A model generated the notes under the pieces. That model saw only the letters and a program-made list of their open reading frames with translations, was not told where the DNA came from and made no database searches. From an uncultured Porphyromonadaceae bacterium (GTDB lineage Bacteria; Bacteroidota; Bacteroidia; Bacteroidales; Muribaculaceae), in the NCBI GenBank assembly GCA_900546365.1, contig URCF01000004.1:1-64000 (forward strand): a DNA stretch of 64,000 bases. Direction: 5' to 3'. The position numbers and the translations under genes are program-made. How positions within the stretch are numbered: the stretch's first letter is position 1; every line of letters begins with the position of its first letter. Below, piece by piece: positions 51,938 through 60,790 of the stretch.

Positions 51938-54436
51938 TTATTCTGCTGTCAATTGCAGGGTGGCTTTCTTGAGTCCGGGGGCTGTAGCCACAAGAACTAT
52001 CTTGCCGGCTTTTTCATCGGCTTTCACCACCTCTGTGAGCTGGCCGTTGAACACGCTCATCTCATTGCCTTGGAACGATTCCAGAGAGGAAGGATTGCCA
52101 TTGGCCAAGGCGTGATGTATGCCGGAGCCGGACACTTTGAAACGAAGCTTATTGGAAGCATGAGGTACGAGGCGACCTTCTTTATCTACCACCTGCACGG
52201 TGACAAATGCCATATCTTTGCCATCGGCCTTGAGTTGGGTTCGGTCGGGAATCAACTTGATGGCATACGGCTTGCCGGCTGTAGATATCTCTTTCTCGGC
52301 CACAGCGTTGCCATTGTTGTCGTAGGCCACTACTTTCACTGTGCCGGGCTCATACTTGGTGTCCATCCACATGAGCCGATATCGTTTCTGGCGCTCAAAC
52401 GAAGCCTTGGCGCTGTCGGTATATGTGCTGTCGATACCGATGCTCAGATCTTTTTTACGCCGTCCCTGACTCTTGCCGTTGATAAACAGCTCCGCCTCAG
52501 GATAGTTGGTGTAAACAAACACGGGGGTTGTCTCACCCTCGCGGCCCGGCCATGTCCAGTGAGGAAGGATATGGAGGGTTTCGGCTTCAGGATTCCAGTG
52601 ACTGCGATACAGGTAGTAGCGGTCTTTGGGTATGCCGCCGAGGTCGATTATACCAAACAAAGAGCTGTGACTTGGCCAGTTGGTATAGTAAGGAGTGGGT
52701 TCGCCAAGGTAGTCAAATCCGGTCCACACAAATTCACCCATGCAATATTTAAGGTCTTCGTTCATGATGAAATCATCCTCGGGAAGCTCTGACCATCCGC
52801 AATGCTCCACATCATAGCTTGAGCTCTGATGGTCATCGTATGTGGCCATGGCCTTACGCTCTACGGGGAATTTGTAAACGCCACGTGAGCTGACAGTTGA
52901 CACAGTCTCTGTGCCCAGGATATTCTGCTGGGGGAGTTTCAGGTAGTTGGTTTGATATTTATGAGGACGATAGTTGAATCCGGCCACATCCATGACGGCG
53001 GCGAAATTGTTGTTGACCACAGCATCGGGTGCGTCCATCCCCTGAGTGACAGGGCGTGTGGGGTCTTCGCGGTGTGCGATATTCTGCAGATAGAGAGCAG
53101 TTTTGCAGTCGCCCTCGTGCCATTGCTCACTCACCTCGTTGCCCACGCACCACATCACAACTGAAGGATCGTTGCGATAATGGTGGATAAGGTTCACAAG
53201 GTCCTTCTCGGCCCACTCGTCAAACAACAGGTTGTATCCGTTTTTAACTTTAGGCCGTCTCCATTCGTCAAAGCTTTCAGCCATCAGCATCATACCCATC
53301 TCGTTGCAGGCTTTCACCAACTCGGGAGCAGGCATATTGTGCGAAGTGCGGATGGCGTTGCAGCCCATCTCCTTGAGTATTCGGATCTGACGGCGGATGG
53401 CAGCGTCGTTCACAGCAGCACCGAGTGGGCCCAAATCGTGATGGTTGCATACGCCCTTGAACTGCACGCGGCGGCCATTGAGATGAAAACCATCGCCGGG
53501 CACGACTTCAATAGAGCGTATTCCGAAGGTGGTGGAATAAACATCCTCCAGCTCATCACCTTTATACAGATAGCTTTTAGCTTCATAAAGATTGGGGGTA
53601 TCAAGGTCCCATAGCTGAGGCTGCTTGATGATCAGAGTGGTGGCCACATTATTATCATTGTAGGCTATCTGGTCAGACTTTTGTGTCTGCTCGGCCACCA
53701 CCCTGCCCTGCGGATCGTGGATGACAGTTTTGAGCGAATAATCTTCGGGCGAGCCGGGAATATCGAGTTTGGTTTTCATCTCCACGCGGGCAAACTCTTT
53801 ATTGATTTCGGGAGTGGTGATGAAAGTGCCCCATACCGGGATGTTGGCCTTGGATGTTGTGATAAGATGCACGTTGCGATACAACCCTGCGCCGGGATAC
53901 CAGCGTGAGCTTTCAGGGAGATTCTCCAGGCGCACGGCAAGGGTGTTGCTCCCGGTAGGGTTGAGTTTGTCGGTGATGTCGAAATAGAAGCTGTTGTATC
54001 CGTAAGGCCAATATCCAACTTCGTGGCCATTCACATATACTTTTGCGTGGCTCATGGCACCATCAAATTTCAGCACCACTTTCTTGCCGGAGATGGAGTC
54101 GGGAGTGTTGAACTGAGTGCGATACCATCCTGTGCCGACAAACGGGAGTCCGCCGGTGCGTCCGGCATGCTCCATTGCCTCTTTTTGGCCGTCTTGAACA
54201 ATGGCTACATTCTGCTTGTCGTTGTCCCAGCTGAAAGGTCCATATATAGCCCAGTCGTGGGGAACAGTCACCTGTTGCCAGGATCTGGTGTCAACATCGG
54301 CGGAGCTAAACCCGGGGTTGTCGGTGCGTGTGAAGTGCCAATCTTTTTCAAGTAGCACCTCCGATCGTGACAAGCCAAAAGCTACACTGCTGAATGTCAT
54401 AAGCATGGCACATGCCATGGATAGATTTTTTTTCAT
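51938..54436 (-). CDS. Secreted glycoside hydrolase family 2 enzyme (beta-galactosidase-like)
   Basis: An 832-residue glycosidase with signal peptide (MKKNLSMACAMLMTFSSVAFG). Domain order: GH2 sugar-binding jelly roll (about 25-200, VPHDWAIYGPF and WYPGAGLYRNV), Ig-like GH2 domain (about 205-305), TIM barrel (about 310-610), then DUF4982-type and Ig-like domains to the end. The acid/base Glu is in WCVGNEVSEQW (about residue 433) and the nucleophile Glu in MGEFVWTGFDYLGEPTPY (about residue 568). Exported, so it acts on host or dietary glycans; galactosidase versus glucuronidase or mannosidase cannot be separated by eye. No SusC/D partner nearby. Confidence 0.92.
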   Translation of the reverse strand: MKKNLSMACAMLMTFSSVAFGLSRSEVLLEKDWHFTRTDNPGFSSADVDTRSWQQVTVPHDWAIYGPFSWDNDKQNVAIVQDGQKEAMEHAGRTGGLPFVGTGWYRTQFNTPDSISGKKVVLKFDGAMSHAKVYVNGHEVGYWPYGYNSFYFDITDKLNPTGSNTLAVRLENLPESSRWYPGAGLYRNVHLITTSKANIPVWGTFITTPEINKEFARVEMKTKLDIPGSPEDYSLKTVIHDPQGRVVAEQTQKSDQIAYNDNNVATTLIIKQPQLWDLDTPNLYEAKSYLYKGDELEDVYSTTFGIRSIEVVPGDGFHLNGRRVQFKGVCNHHDLGPLGAAVNDAAIRRQIRILKEMGCNAIRTSHNMPAPELVKACNEMGMMLMAESFDEWRRPKVKNGYNLLFDEWAEKDLVNLIHHYRNDPSVVMWCVGNEVSEQWHEGDCKTALYLQNIAHREDPTRPVTQGMDAPDAVVNNNFAAVMDVAGFNYRPHKYQTNYLKLPQQNILGTETVSTVSSRGVYKFPVERKAMATYDDHQSSSYDVEHCGWSELPEDDFIMNEDLKYCMGEFVWTGFDYLGEPTPYYTNWPSHSSLFGIIDLGGIPKDRYYLYRSHWNPEAETLHILPHWTWPGREGETTPVFVYTNYPEAELFINGKSQGRRKKDLSIGIDSTYTDSAKASFERQKRYRLMWMDTKYEPGTVKVVAYDNNGNAVAEKEISTAGKPYAIKLIPDRTQLKADGKDMAFVTVQVVDKEGRLVPHASNKLRFKVSGSGIHHALANGNPSSLESFQGNEMSVFNGQLTEVVKADEKAGKIVLVATAPGLKKATLQLTAE

Positions 54437-54470
54437 GGTTGTATGCTATAAACGATTGATTGAGATATGC

Positions 54471-54478
54471 AAAATTAC
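54471..54478 (-). promoter_or_regulatory. -7 element for the GH2 gene
   Basis: TAATTTTG on the minus strand, 35 bp upstream of the ATG at 54436. No good -33 match. Confidence 0.45.
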
Positions 54479-54530
54479 GCATTTTCAATCATTAATATAT
54501 GCGCAGATGATAAAAATGTTCCAAAAATTA

Positions 54531-54561
54531 TTTCTCATATTAGATTTATGTGTTAAATTTG
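54531..54561 (+). promoter_or_regulatory. Promoter for ppdK
   Basis: TTTC (54531-54534, one mismatch to TTTG), 19 bp, TAAATTTG (54554-54561). The resulting leader would be about 95 nt, long for this window; I saw no clear structure in it. Confidence 0.6.
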
Positions 54562-54662
54562 CATACTCTCCATGAACAACACTGCGCTTTAATGCGATAT
54601 AACCTTCATGAAATATCTAAATTCAATATAAACACCATTTTTAATTTAACAGTAACCATCTA

Positions 54663-57377
54663 ATGAAAAGAGTTTACACGTTTGGAGACGGTAAAGCCGA
54701 GGGTAATGCCTCGATGCGCAACCTCCTCGGCGGTAAAGGTGCAAACCTTGCCGAGATGAATCTCCTTGGAATGCCCGTGCCTCCCGGTTTCACAATCACC
54801 ACCGAAGTCTGCACCGAATACACTCAGTACGGTCGTGACGAGGTTGTCAATAAAATTCAAAAAGAAGTTGAAGCCGCTATTGCTCACGTGGAGCAGCTCA
54901 CAGGCAAGAAATTCAACGACCCCTCCAATCCCCTTCTCGTATCCGTTCGTTCAGGTGCCCGCGCTTCCATGCCCGGCATGATGGACACCGTGCTCAACCT
55001 CGGTATGAACGATGCCACCGTGGCTTCTCTGGCCGAAAAGAGCGGCAACCCCCGCTTCGCTTGGGACAGCTACCGTCGTTTCGTACAGATGTACGGCGAT
55101 GTGGTGCTCGGCATGAAGCCCAAGAGCAAAGCCGACATTGATCCGTTTGAGGAAATCATGGAGAAGGTGAAAGCTGAAAAAGGCGTTAAACTTGACACCG
55201 AACTCGATGTTGAAGATCTCCAGAACCTCGTTCGTCTCTTCAAGGCCGCTGTTAAGGACTACACCGGCAAGGATTTCCCCGACAGCGCTTGGGAACAGCT
55301 CTGGGGCGGTATCTGCGCCGTGTTTGACAGCTGGATGAATGAGCGCGCTATCCTATATCGTCGCATGAACCAGATTCCTGAAGAATGGGGCACAGCTGTC
55401 AATGTTCAGGCAATGGTTTACGGTAACATGGGCAACAATTCCGCTACCGGTGTTGCTTTCAGCCGCGATGCTGCCACCGGTGAGAATATTTTCAACGGCG
55501 AATATCTTATCAACGCTCAAGGTGAGGATGTTGTGGCCGGTATCCGCACTCCGCAGCAGATCACAGTCGAGGGTTCACGCCGCTGGGCCGCTCTCCAGGG
55601 CATTTCCGAAGAAGAGCGTGCCGCTAAATATCCCTCTCTTGAAGAGTCGATGCCTGTTTGCGCTGCTGAGCTGATTGCAATCGCAGGTCGTCTTGAAGAC
55701 TATTACAAGGATATGCAGGATATGGAGTTCACCATCCAGGACGGTAAGCTTTGGATGCTTCAGACCCGTAACGGTAAGCGCACCGGAGCCGCCATGGTGA
55801 AAATTGCCATGGATCTTCTCCGCGCAGGTGAAATTGATGAAAAGACAACCCTTCTGCGCATGGAACCCCAGAAGCTCGATGAGCTCCTCCACCCCGTGTT
55901 CGACAAGTCAGCTCTCAAGCGTGCCGAAGTAGTGGCCAAAGGTCTCCCCGCCTCTCCCGGCGCAGCAGCAGGTCAGATTGTGTTCACAGCCGAAGATGCT
56001 GAAGCTTGGGCTGAGAAGAAAAAGAAAGTGGTGCTTGTGCGTATCGAAACCTCTCCTGAAGACCTTCGCGGTATGGCCGTTGCACAAGGTATCCTTACCA
56101 TGCGCGGCGGTATGACATCTCACGCAGCCGTTGTGGCTCGTGGCATGGGTAAATGCTGCGTATCCGGTGCCGGTGAAATCCGTGTTGACTACAAGGAGAA
56201 AACCGTTGCCATGGGTGGCAAAACATATAAAGAAGGCGACTGGATTTCGCTCAACGGTAGCACCGGTGAGGTTTACAATGGTCAGGTGCCCACCACCGAG
56301 CCCGAACTCGGCGGCGACTTTGGCGCAATCATGAACCTCGCTGCCAAATTCACCAAAACTCTCGTCCGCACCAACGCCGACACTCCCCGCGACGCCGTGC
56401 AGGCCCGCCACTTCGGCGCACAGGGTATCGGTCTCTGCCGCACAGAGCACATGTTCTTTGAAGGCGACCGCATCAAATCCGTGAGAGAAATGATTCTCGC
56501 CAGTGATGAAGAAGGCCGTCGTGTGGCACTCGCCAAACTCCTTCCCATGCAGCGCGGCGACTTTGAAGGCATCTTCGAGGCTATGGACGGCTTCGGCGTG
56601 ACAATCCGCCTTCTTGATCCCCCCCTGCACGAATTTGTGCCCCACCAGACTGCAACACAGAAAGAACTCGCAGCCGAAATCGGCCTGACTCTTGAAGAAG
56701 TAAAAGCCAAAGTTGACTCCCTCGAAGAGTTCAACCCCATGCTTGGTCACCGTGGTTGCCGTCTCGGTATCACATATCCCGAAATCACAGAAATGCAGAC
56801 ACGCGCCATCATTGAAGCAGCTTTGGCTGTCAAGGAGCGTGGCATCGATGTTCATCCCGAGATTATGATACCCCTCGTTGGATCGCTCAAGGAGATTCAA
56901 AACCAAGCAGATGTGATCAACATCACAGCCGCCAAGGTATTTGAAGAGAAAGGCGCCTCAGTGCCCTATAAGATTGGTACAATGATTGAAGTGCCCCGTG
57001 CTGCTCTCACTGCCAATGAAATTGCCACTGTAGCCGACTTCTTCTCCTTCGGTACCAACGACTTGACACAGATGACCTTCGGTTTCTCCCGCGATGACGC
57101 TCCCAAGTTCTTGAAATTCTACAAAGAGCACGGCATCATCAAGACCGATCCGTTCGAAGTACTCGATCAGGAAGGCGTTGGCCAACTCGTTCGCATGGGC
57201 GTGGAAAAAGGCCGTGCCACCAAGCCCGAACTCAAAGTAGGTATCTGCGGCGAGCACGGAGGCGAACCGTCCAGCGTTAAGTTCTGCGCCAAGCTCGGCA
57301 TGAACTACGTAAGCTGCTCACCGTTCCGCGTGCCCATCGCACGCGTCGCTGCGGCGCAGGCAGCCATCGAGGATTAA
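54663..57377 (+). CDS. ppdK: Pyruvate, phosphate dikinase
   Basis: Interconverts pyruvate, ATP and phosphate with PEP, AMP and pyrophosphate. The 904 residues match the family. The N-terminal nucleotide domain has LLGGKGANLAEMNLLGMPVP and VRSGARASMPGMMDT. The central phosphohistidine domain has the GGMTSHAAVVARGMGKCCVSG swivel loop (here split: GGMTSHAAVVA with the catalytic His). The C-terminal PEP domain has LCRTEHMFFE, GHRGCRLGITYPEI, a FSFGTNDLTQMTFGFSRDD metal site and VGICGEHGGEPSS with the catalytic Cys. Single-gene unit with its own promoter and strong terminator. In anaerobic Bacteroidales it lets glycolysis use pyrophosphate. Confidence 0.98.
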   Translation: MKRVYTFGDGKAEGNASMRNLLGGKGANLAEMNLLGMPVPPGFTITTEVCTEYTQYGRDEVVNKIQKEVEAAIAHVEQLTGKKFNDPSNPLLVSVRSGARASMPGMMDTVLNLGMNDATVASLAEKSGNPRFAWDSYRRFVQMYGDVVLGMKPKSKADIDPFEEIMEKVKAEKGVKLDTELDVEDLQNLVRLFKAAVKDYTGKDFPDSAWEQLWGGICAVFDSWMNERAILYRRMNQIPEEWGTAVNVQAMVYGNMGNNSATGVAFSRDAATGENIFNGEYLINAQGEDVVAGIRTPQQITVEGSRRWAALQGISEEERAAKYPSLEESMPVCAAELIAIAGRLEDYYKDMQDMEFTIQDGKLWMLQTRNGKRTGAAMVKIAMDLLRAGEIDEKTTLLRMEPQKLDELLHPVFDKSALKRAEVVAKGLPASPGAAAGQIVFTAEDAEAWAEKKKKVVLVRIETSPEDLRGMAVAQGILTMRGGMTSHAAVVARGMGKCCVSGAGEIRVDYKEKTVAMGGKTYKEGDWISLNGSTGEVYNGQVPTTEPELGGDFGAIMNLAAKFTKTLVRTNADTPRDAVQARHFGAQGIGLCRTEHMFFEGDRIKSVREMILASDEEGRRVALAKLLPMQRGDFEGIFEAMDGFGVTIRLLDPPLHEFVPHQTATQKELAAEIGLTLEEVKAKVDSLEEFNPMLGHRGCRLGITYPEITEMQTRAIIEAALAVKERGIDVHPEIMIPLVGSLKEIQNQADVINITAAKVFEEKGASVPYKIGTMIEVPRAALTANEIATVADFFSFGTNDLTQMTFGFSRDDAPKFLKFYKEHGIIKTDPFEVLDQEGVGQLVRMGVEKGRATKPELKVGICGEHGGEPSSVKFCAKLGMNYVSCSPFRVPIARVAAAQAAIED

Positions 57378-57401
57378 GCAATCCCCCCTTGAAATAAGTC
57401 A

Positions 57402-57452
57402 CTTAGGCGATAAGCCCTCTACCACAGAGGCTTGTCGCCTAAGGTATTTTTA
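57402..57452 (+). terminator. Intrinsic terminator after ppdK
   Basis: A long stem, CTTAGGCGATAAGCC (57402 onward) pairing with GGCTTGTCGCCTAAG (to 57443) and extended by CTCT/AGAG, then GTATTTTTA. One mismatch and one bulge only. Confidence 0.9.
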
Positions 57453-57594
57453 GACGGTATGTGCACAAGCCGAGAAGTCGGTGCATGATATTTATGGAGT
57501 AAATGTTAACCTTGCAACGTTAAGACATCAGACGCTTTTTGGATGTGTTATAAATTATCGGTGAAAATGACTGCTATTCAACGAAAAAAATCAG

Positions 57595-57602
57595 TACATT
57601 TG
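57595..57602 (+). promoter_or_regulatory. -7 element for the small membrane protein pair
   Basis: TACATTTG fits TAnnTTTG, 29 bp upstream of the ATG at 57632; no -33 TTTG. Confidence 0.5.
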
Positions 57603-57631
57603 CAGGTGTGTAACTAACATCAACTCAGACA

Positions 57632-57826
57632 ATGATGAAAAAAGCAGCCACTTTCGTCTTTCAAGTTATCGTTACAACGATGATATACACAGCGTGTTTG
57701 TACCTATGGTATCTCCTTGACCACGGTGTGAAAGAATTTGACTGGACATTGATTGTGCAGGGCTTGTTTTTTTCAATACTCTATGTGCCTTTCTCGAATT
57801 GGTGGAATAAGAAAAAAGGCAAATGA
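57632..57826 (+). CDS. Small two-span membrane protein
   Basis: A 64-residue protein with two hydrophobic spans (about residues 6-27 and 40-57, TFVFQVIVTTMIYTACLYLW and WTLIVQGLFFSILYVPF) and a basic KKKGK end. Not assigned to a family. It ends in an ATGA overlap with the next small membrane protein gene, which supports both being real. The second in-frame ATG (57635) is an equally good start. Confidence 0.65.
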   Translation: MMKKAATFVFQVIVTTMIYTACLYLWYLLDHGVKEFDWTLIVQGLFFSILYVPFSNWWNKKKGK

Positions 57827-58125
57827 AACAGCGACATTCTTTTCAAGAGCGAGATAGCATCAACGCGTGGTTCAAACTGCCCAAATATCGGATATGGAAA
57901 TATCTTATAATTGGTGATGCAATCACTTTGATTCTTTTGATTCTGGCTACAATAATTTGGATGGATAGCTTGGCGTGGCAAACTGTGATGGTGTTGCGTG
58001 GATGTGCCGGTGTACTGGGGATTATTTTCGTTGTCATTGCTGCCATTTATTACTACGTGGTCTATAAGGACTACATCGCCAATCGTTTAGACCCAAGGAG
58101 AAAGAGTAATCGAAATATTAAATAG
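57823..58125 (+). CDS. Small two-span membrane protein, partner of the preceding gene
   Basis: A 100-residue protein with a polar N-terminus, two spans (about residues 27-48, IIGDAITLILLILATIIW, and 57-80, VLRGCAGVLGIIFVVIAAIY) and a basic C-terminal tail (DPRRKSNRNIK). No recognised family. Coupled by ATGA to the 64-residue gene. Function unknown. Confidence 0.65.
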   Translation: MKQRHSFQERDSINAWFKLPKYRIWKYLIIGDAITLILLILATIIWMDSLAWQTVMVLRGCAGVLGIIFVVIAAIYYYVVYKDYIANRLDPRRKSNRNIK

Positions 58126-58224
58126 ACTCACCCTGAAGGGAATTTAGAGATTATTTATAATGCGCGGGGAGATGAAGGAGGAAAACGAAGCACAGTGTGT
58201 GTTGTGCTTATGGGAGAGATTTGC

Positions 58225-58232
58225 TAAATTTG
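58225..58232 (+). promoter_or_regulatory. -7 element for the 133-residue membrane protein gene
   Basis: TAAATTTG, 18 bp before the ATG at 58251, with a GTTG about 20 bp upstream as a weak -33 element. Confidence 0.45.
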
Positions 58233-58250
58233 TGGAGTCAATGAATTGTC

Positions 58251-58652
58251 ATGGGTGATCTTTTACTTAAAATATTAGGCTTCATCATTAGTAGCGGATT
58301 GTTCCTTGGGCTGATTGGGTTTATAGTCTGGGTGCTTGTGGCTATATTTCGCGGTGATATATATCATTGTTGGCTGCCATGGCTGCCATGGATGGGCGGT
58401 GGCAGCTATAAAATCACGGGAAAAATCTCCTTTGGCGATTCGGAGAAGAAAAATTGTAATCAAATCCAGGAAACCAGTGACCCGAAAGTGAAAGTTGAGC
58501 CCTACCGTGCACCCAAAAAAGTCAGGCAAAGCAACAGCAAGCCGGAATGGTGGCGGTTTCTTACCGAGGAGAGCATCGCAACTCTACTGGAGAAACATCG
58601 GCGGAGAAAGGCCATGGTCAAGAACGAGCGGGATGAACCGTGGCGCAAGTGA
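58251..58652 (+). CDS. Hypothetical single-span membrane protein
   Basis: A 133-residue protein: one N-terminal span (about residues 5-33, ILGFIISSGLFLGLIGFIVW), a Trp/Gly-rich stretch (CWLPWLPWMGGGSY), then a basic, polar cytoplasmic-looking tail (KKVRQSNSKPEWWRF, and EKHRRRKAMVKNERDE). No family recognised. It has its own -7 element and lies before the double-GNAT gene on the same strand. Confidence 0.6.
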   Translation: MGDLLLKILGFIISSGLFLGLIGFIVWVLVAIFRGDIYHCWLPWLPWMGGGSYKITGKISFGDSEKKNCNQIQETSDPKVKVEPYRAPKKVRQSNSKPEWWRFLTEESIATLLEKHRRRKAMVKNERDEPWRK

Positions 58653-58701
58653 TTGGGATGTGTGGCCTGAATGCTGATATTTACACGATAAACAGATGAT
58701 T

Positions 58702-59553
58702 ATGGAAGTCAGAACTCTTGAACATATCACCGATGATGTGTTGGCAGATACTTTTGCGGCGGCTTTTGCCGACTACCCTACGCAGTTCTCCCACAGCCAA
58801 ATTTTTTCAATTTTGAAAAGACGAGGCTATAGAGGTGACTTTTCTGTTGGGATGTTCGACAACGGGAGATTGGTGTCGTTTGTGCTCAATGGAGTCAGAA
58901 GCCACAACGGATTGCTCACGGCATACGACACCGGCACCGGCACGATTAAAGAATACCGCGGCAAAGGGTTGACAAAGCGGTTGCTCAATGAGGCGGTGGC
59001 AACTGTGAAGAGCAAAGGCGTGGAACAATATTTGCTGGAAGTACTTTGTGAAAACGCTCCTGCAGTGGCTTTATATGAGAAGAACGGGTTTAGAACCGAC
59101 CGGATTTTTCTGTGTCATTCGCAATCCACGAGCAAGATTAAACTACCGGATAGCAAAACTAACCACATAGAGATTGAAGCAGTGGATGTCAGTTCCGTCA
59201 CAGACACTTACGGACAGTTTTGTGATTTCGCTCCATCGTGGCAAAATAGCGTCAAATCAATATTGGCTGCACACGATGAACTCATAGGATTCAGAGCCAA
59301 AGTGGGCGCCAACACTGTAGGACTTGTTGTGGGCGATCCGCATCATGGCGATATTGCAGTGCTTGCAGTTGCTCCCGGCATGAGGCGGATTGGAATCGGC
59401 ACGGAGTTGCTGAAATCGTTTGTTGCGCACAACCAATCGGATATATTCAAGATCTTGAATATTGACGAGCACTGCCAATCGCTGCCAGAATTCCTGAAAC
59501 GATGCAACATCCCGGAGTCGGTGCGTCAGTATGAAATGAGCAAACTCCTGTAG
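58702..59553 (+). CDS. Double GNAT-domain acetyltransferase
   Basis: About 283 residues with two GNAT folds in tandem. The first (about 1-150) has the acetyl-CoA loop KEYRGKGLTKRLLNEAVA (R/Q-xx-G-x-G/A). The second (about 160-283) has VAPGMRRIGIGTELLKSF. Similar two-domain GNATs acetylate small amines or are uncharacterised. An ATG two codons upstream (58696) is an alternative start; MEVRTLEHI at 58702 looks like the usual beginning. Convergent with the GlsB-like gene, 3 bp between stops. Confidence 0.85.
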   Translation: MEVRTLEHITDDVLADTFAAAFADYPTQFSHSQIFSILKRRGYRGDFSVGMFDNGRLVSFVLNGVRSHNGLLTAYDTGTGTIKEYRGKGLTKRLLNEAVATVKSKGVEQYLLEVLCENAPAVALYEKNGFRTDRIFLCHSQSTSKIKLPDSKTNHIEIEAVDVSSVTDTYGQFCDFAPSWQNSVKSILAAHDELIGFRAKVGANTVGLVVGDPHHGDIAVLAVAPGMRRIGIGTELLKSFVAHNQSDIFKILNIDEHCQSLPEFLKRCNIPESVRQYEMSKLL

Positions 59554-59556
59554 CCG

Positions 59557-59808
59557 TTATTTTCCTGAGCGGTCGGGTATAAGACTCAGCAACCAAAGGA
59601 AAAGACAAGCTCCGATGACTGAAGTTATCAATCCTCCGATTATGCTCGTGGTGTGGAAGCCAAGCAATCCAAATACCCAGCCGCCGAGCACACCACCAAG
59701 AATTCCGACGAGAAGATTGACAATCCAACCGAATCCGGCACCACGCATTAGCTTGCCAGCGATGAAGCCGGCCAAAATGCCGACGATAATGTACAGAATG
59801 AACGACAT
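59557..59808 (-). CDS. GlsB/YeaQ/YmgE family small membrane protein
   Basis: An 83-residue protein of the transglycosylase-associated (Tas) membrane family. Three short glycine-rich spans contain the family pattern IIVGILAGFIAGKLMRGAGFG, then NLLVGILGGVLGGWVFGLLG and GGLITSVIGACLFLWLLSL. Relatives are often stress-induced; the function is unknown. Single gene on the minus strand with no clear -7 element. Confidence 0.88.
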   Translation of the reverse strand: MSFILYIIVGILAGFIAGKLMRGAGFGWIVNLLVGILGGVLGGWVFGLLGFHTTSIIGGLITSVIGACLFLWLLSLIPDRSGK

Positions 59809-59932
59809 AATAGAGTGTTTTAATATTTAGTATTCAAACGCTTATTAGAGTGGTTTTGTTTACAGTCAGCGTGAAATACGGCGATAGAAAGAATTGTTAT
59901 TACTCTTACTCGCTTTGTCATCAGAAATAGCT

Positions 59933-60049
59933 ATGTCGGCAAATGCCTTAACCTACGAAGAGGCTTTTGATACAATCAAGGCAATCCCCAACATGAAAGG
60001 TGTTGATGGTACGGAAGATAGAGATGATTTGCATAAAAAAAGGCTTTAA
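59933..60049 (+). CDS. Possible 38-residue ORF of unknown function
   Basis: An ATG-initiated frame encoding an acidic-to-basic 38-residue peptide (starts MSANALTYEEAFDTIKAIPN) that ends inside the first copy of the palindromic repeat. It is too short to assign and may be the start of a decayed larger gene. Nothing else is supported in 59809-60101 on this strand. Confidence 0.3.
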   Translation: MSANALTYEEAFDTIKAIPNMKGVDGTEDRDDLHKKRL

Positions 60050-60093
60050 CGCACTACGAAAGTACGGTAAAGCCCACTATGCAGTAAAGACAA
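60030..60093. repeat. Palindromic intergenic repeat, copy 1 (acts as minus-strand terminator)
   Basis: 64 bp nearly identical to 60946-61010. The core stem GGCTTTA/TAAAGCC encloses a conserved 19-nt loop. Read on the minus strand the stem is followed by TTTTTTT, and it lies 8 bp after the stop of the gene at 60102-60320, so it should end that transcript. Confidence 0.75.
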
Positions 60094-60101
60094 GTCGGCA
60101 G

Positions 60102-60320
60102 TTAATGATTGCCGAATTTAATGCCATTCTTTATTCGGCGGCGATAAATCATAAAGTTGTCAAAGCACAGGTATGTAAGTAGTATTATACTTGCCAATTC
60201 AAACCACGCCATTCCTGATTTGGGTTCAATTAAGACATCCCAAATCCTCGCAATTATGCAGATGATGCCTATAACTAATAGAGTTGCGGAGATATTACGT
60301 TTTACTTGATTACTTACCAT
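60102..60320 (-). CDS. Small two-span membrane protein
   Basis: A 72-residue protein with two hydrophobic spans (about residues 10-30, ISATLLVIGIICIIARIW, and 38-56, WFELASIILLTYLCFDNF) and a basic tail (YRRRIKNGIKFG). No family recognised. A terminator-like repeat directly follows, supporting it as an expressed gene. Confidence 0.55.
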   Translation of the reverse strand: MVSNQVKRNISATLLVIGIICIIARIWDVLIEPKSGMAWFELASIILLTYLCFDNFMIYRRRIKNGIKFGNH

Positions 60321-60382
60321 AGCTTAATTAACGAAGTTTATTAAATCGAAATACATAGCACGAGTTTTTGAGTTCCTATCTT

Positions 60383-60592
60383 TTAAGCGATTTTATCATT
60401 TAACAGGCTGTAATATTTGACTGTCTTACATTCCGAATTATCTTCAAGGAGATATGTTAAAGCCATCATAGTGCGAAGATAATTCTTCGCGTCAGTAACA
60501 AGAAAGTCGTTTAAGTCGGCATCGCCGCAATCAAACGACTTTATTTCCGTATCGGTTTCTATCTGCCGGAATGTGAAATTGCTAAAATCCAT
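60383..60592 (-). pseudogene. Truncated GNAT-family toxin (TA-system acetyltransferase)
   Basis: A 69-residue frame that matches the start of TA-type GNAT toxins: FTFRQIETDTEIKSFDCGDA, LNDFLVTDAKNY, ALTYLLEDNSECKTVKYYSLL and NDKIA, then a stop. Complete members are around 170 residues and hold the acetyl-CoA loop further on, which is missing. It lies 1 bp after the antitoxin-like gene. Probably inactive. Confidence 0.7.
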
Positions 60593-60593
60593 A

Positions 60594-60752
60594 TTACATT
60601 TGGAATGTGCTTATAGCCTTAAAGGCTTCATAAGCCTTGCGACCGCATCTTTTTCGGATTGGCTGACAGGAGCGGGATTTGCTGTTCTTTCGGCAAATCT
60701 TACCGCTTCTCTCCCTTTCAGTACGGGGGGGTTCTTTGATAGGTCTTGCCAT
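60594..60752 (-). pseudogene. Antitoxin-like gene with probable frameshift at a C7 tract
   Basis: Begins MARPIKEPP as in small antitoxins paired with GNAT toxins and ends YEAFKAISTF, but the middle in this frame (RTERERSGKICRK) looks wrong. In the shifted frame the middle reads VLKGREAVRFAERTANPAPV, which fits the family. The shift falls at seven C residues (60725-60731, G on the plus strand); six would restore the frame, with a second change near the end needed. The uninterrupted frame encodes 52 residues. Either decayed or phase-variable. Confidence 0.6.
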
Positions 60753-60782
60753 AGTTGTATCTCCTTTTTATTTTATGTATTA

Positions 60783-60790
60783 CAAAGATA
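60783..60790 (-). promoter_or_regulatory. -7 element for the antitoxin-like gene
   Basis: TATCTTTG on the minus strand, about 30 bp before the ATG at 60752, with GGAG near the start as a possible ribosome site. Confidence 0.45.

Noticed and set aside
55908..56906. A 332-residue open frame antisense to ppdK
   Set aside because: Lies wholly within ppdK, and no motif or start signal supports it.
60030..60093. The palindromic repeats as integron attC sites
   Set aside because: The GTTRRRY/RYYYAAC boxes do not match at the ends of the stem and no integrase gene is visible.
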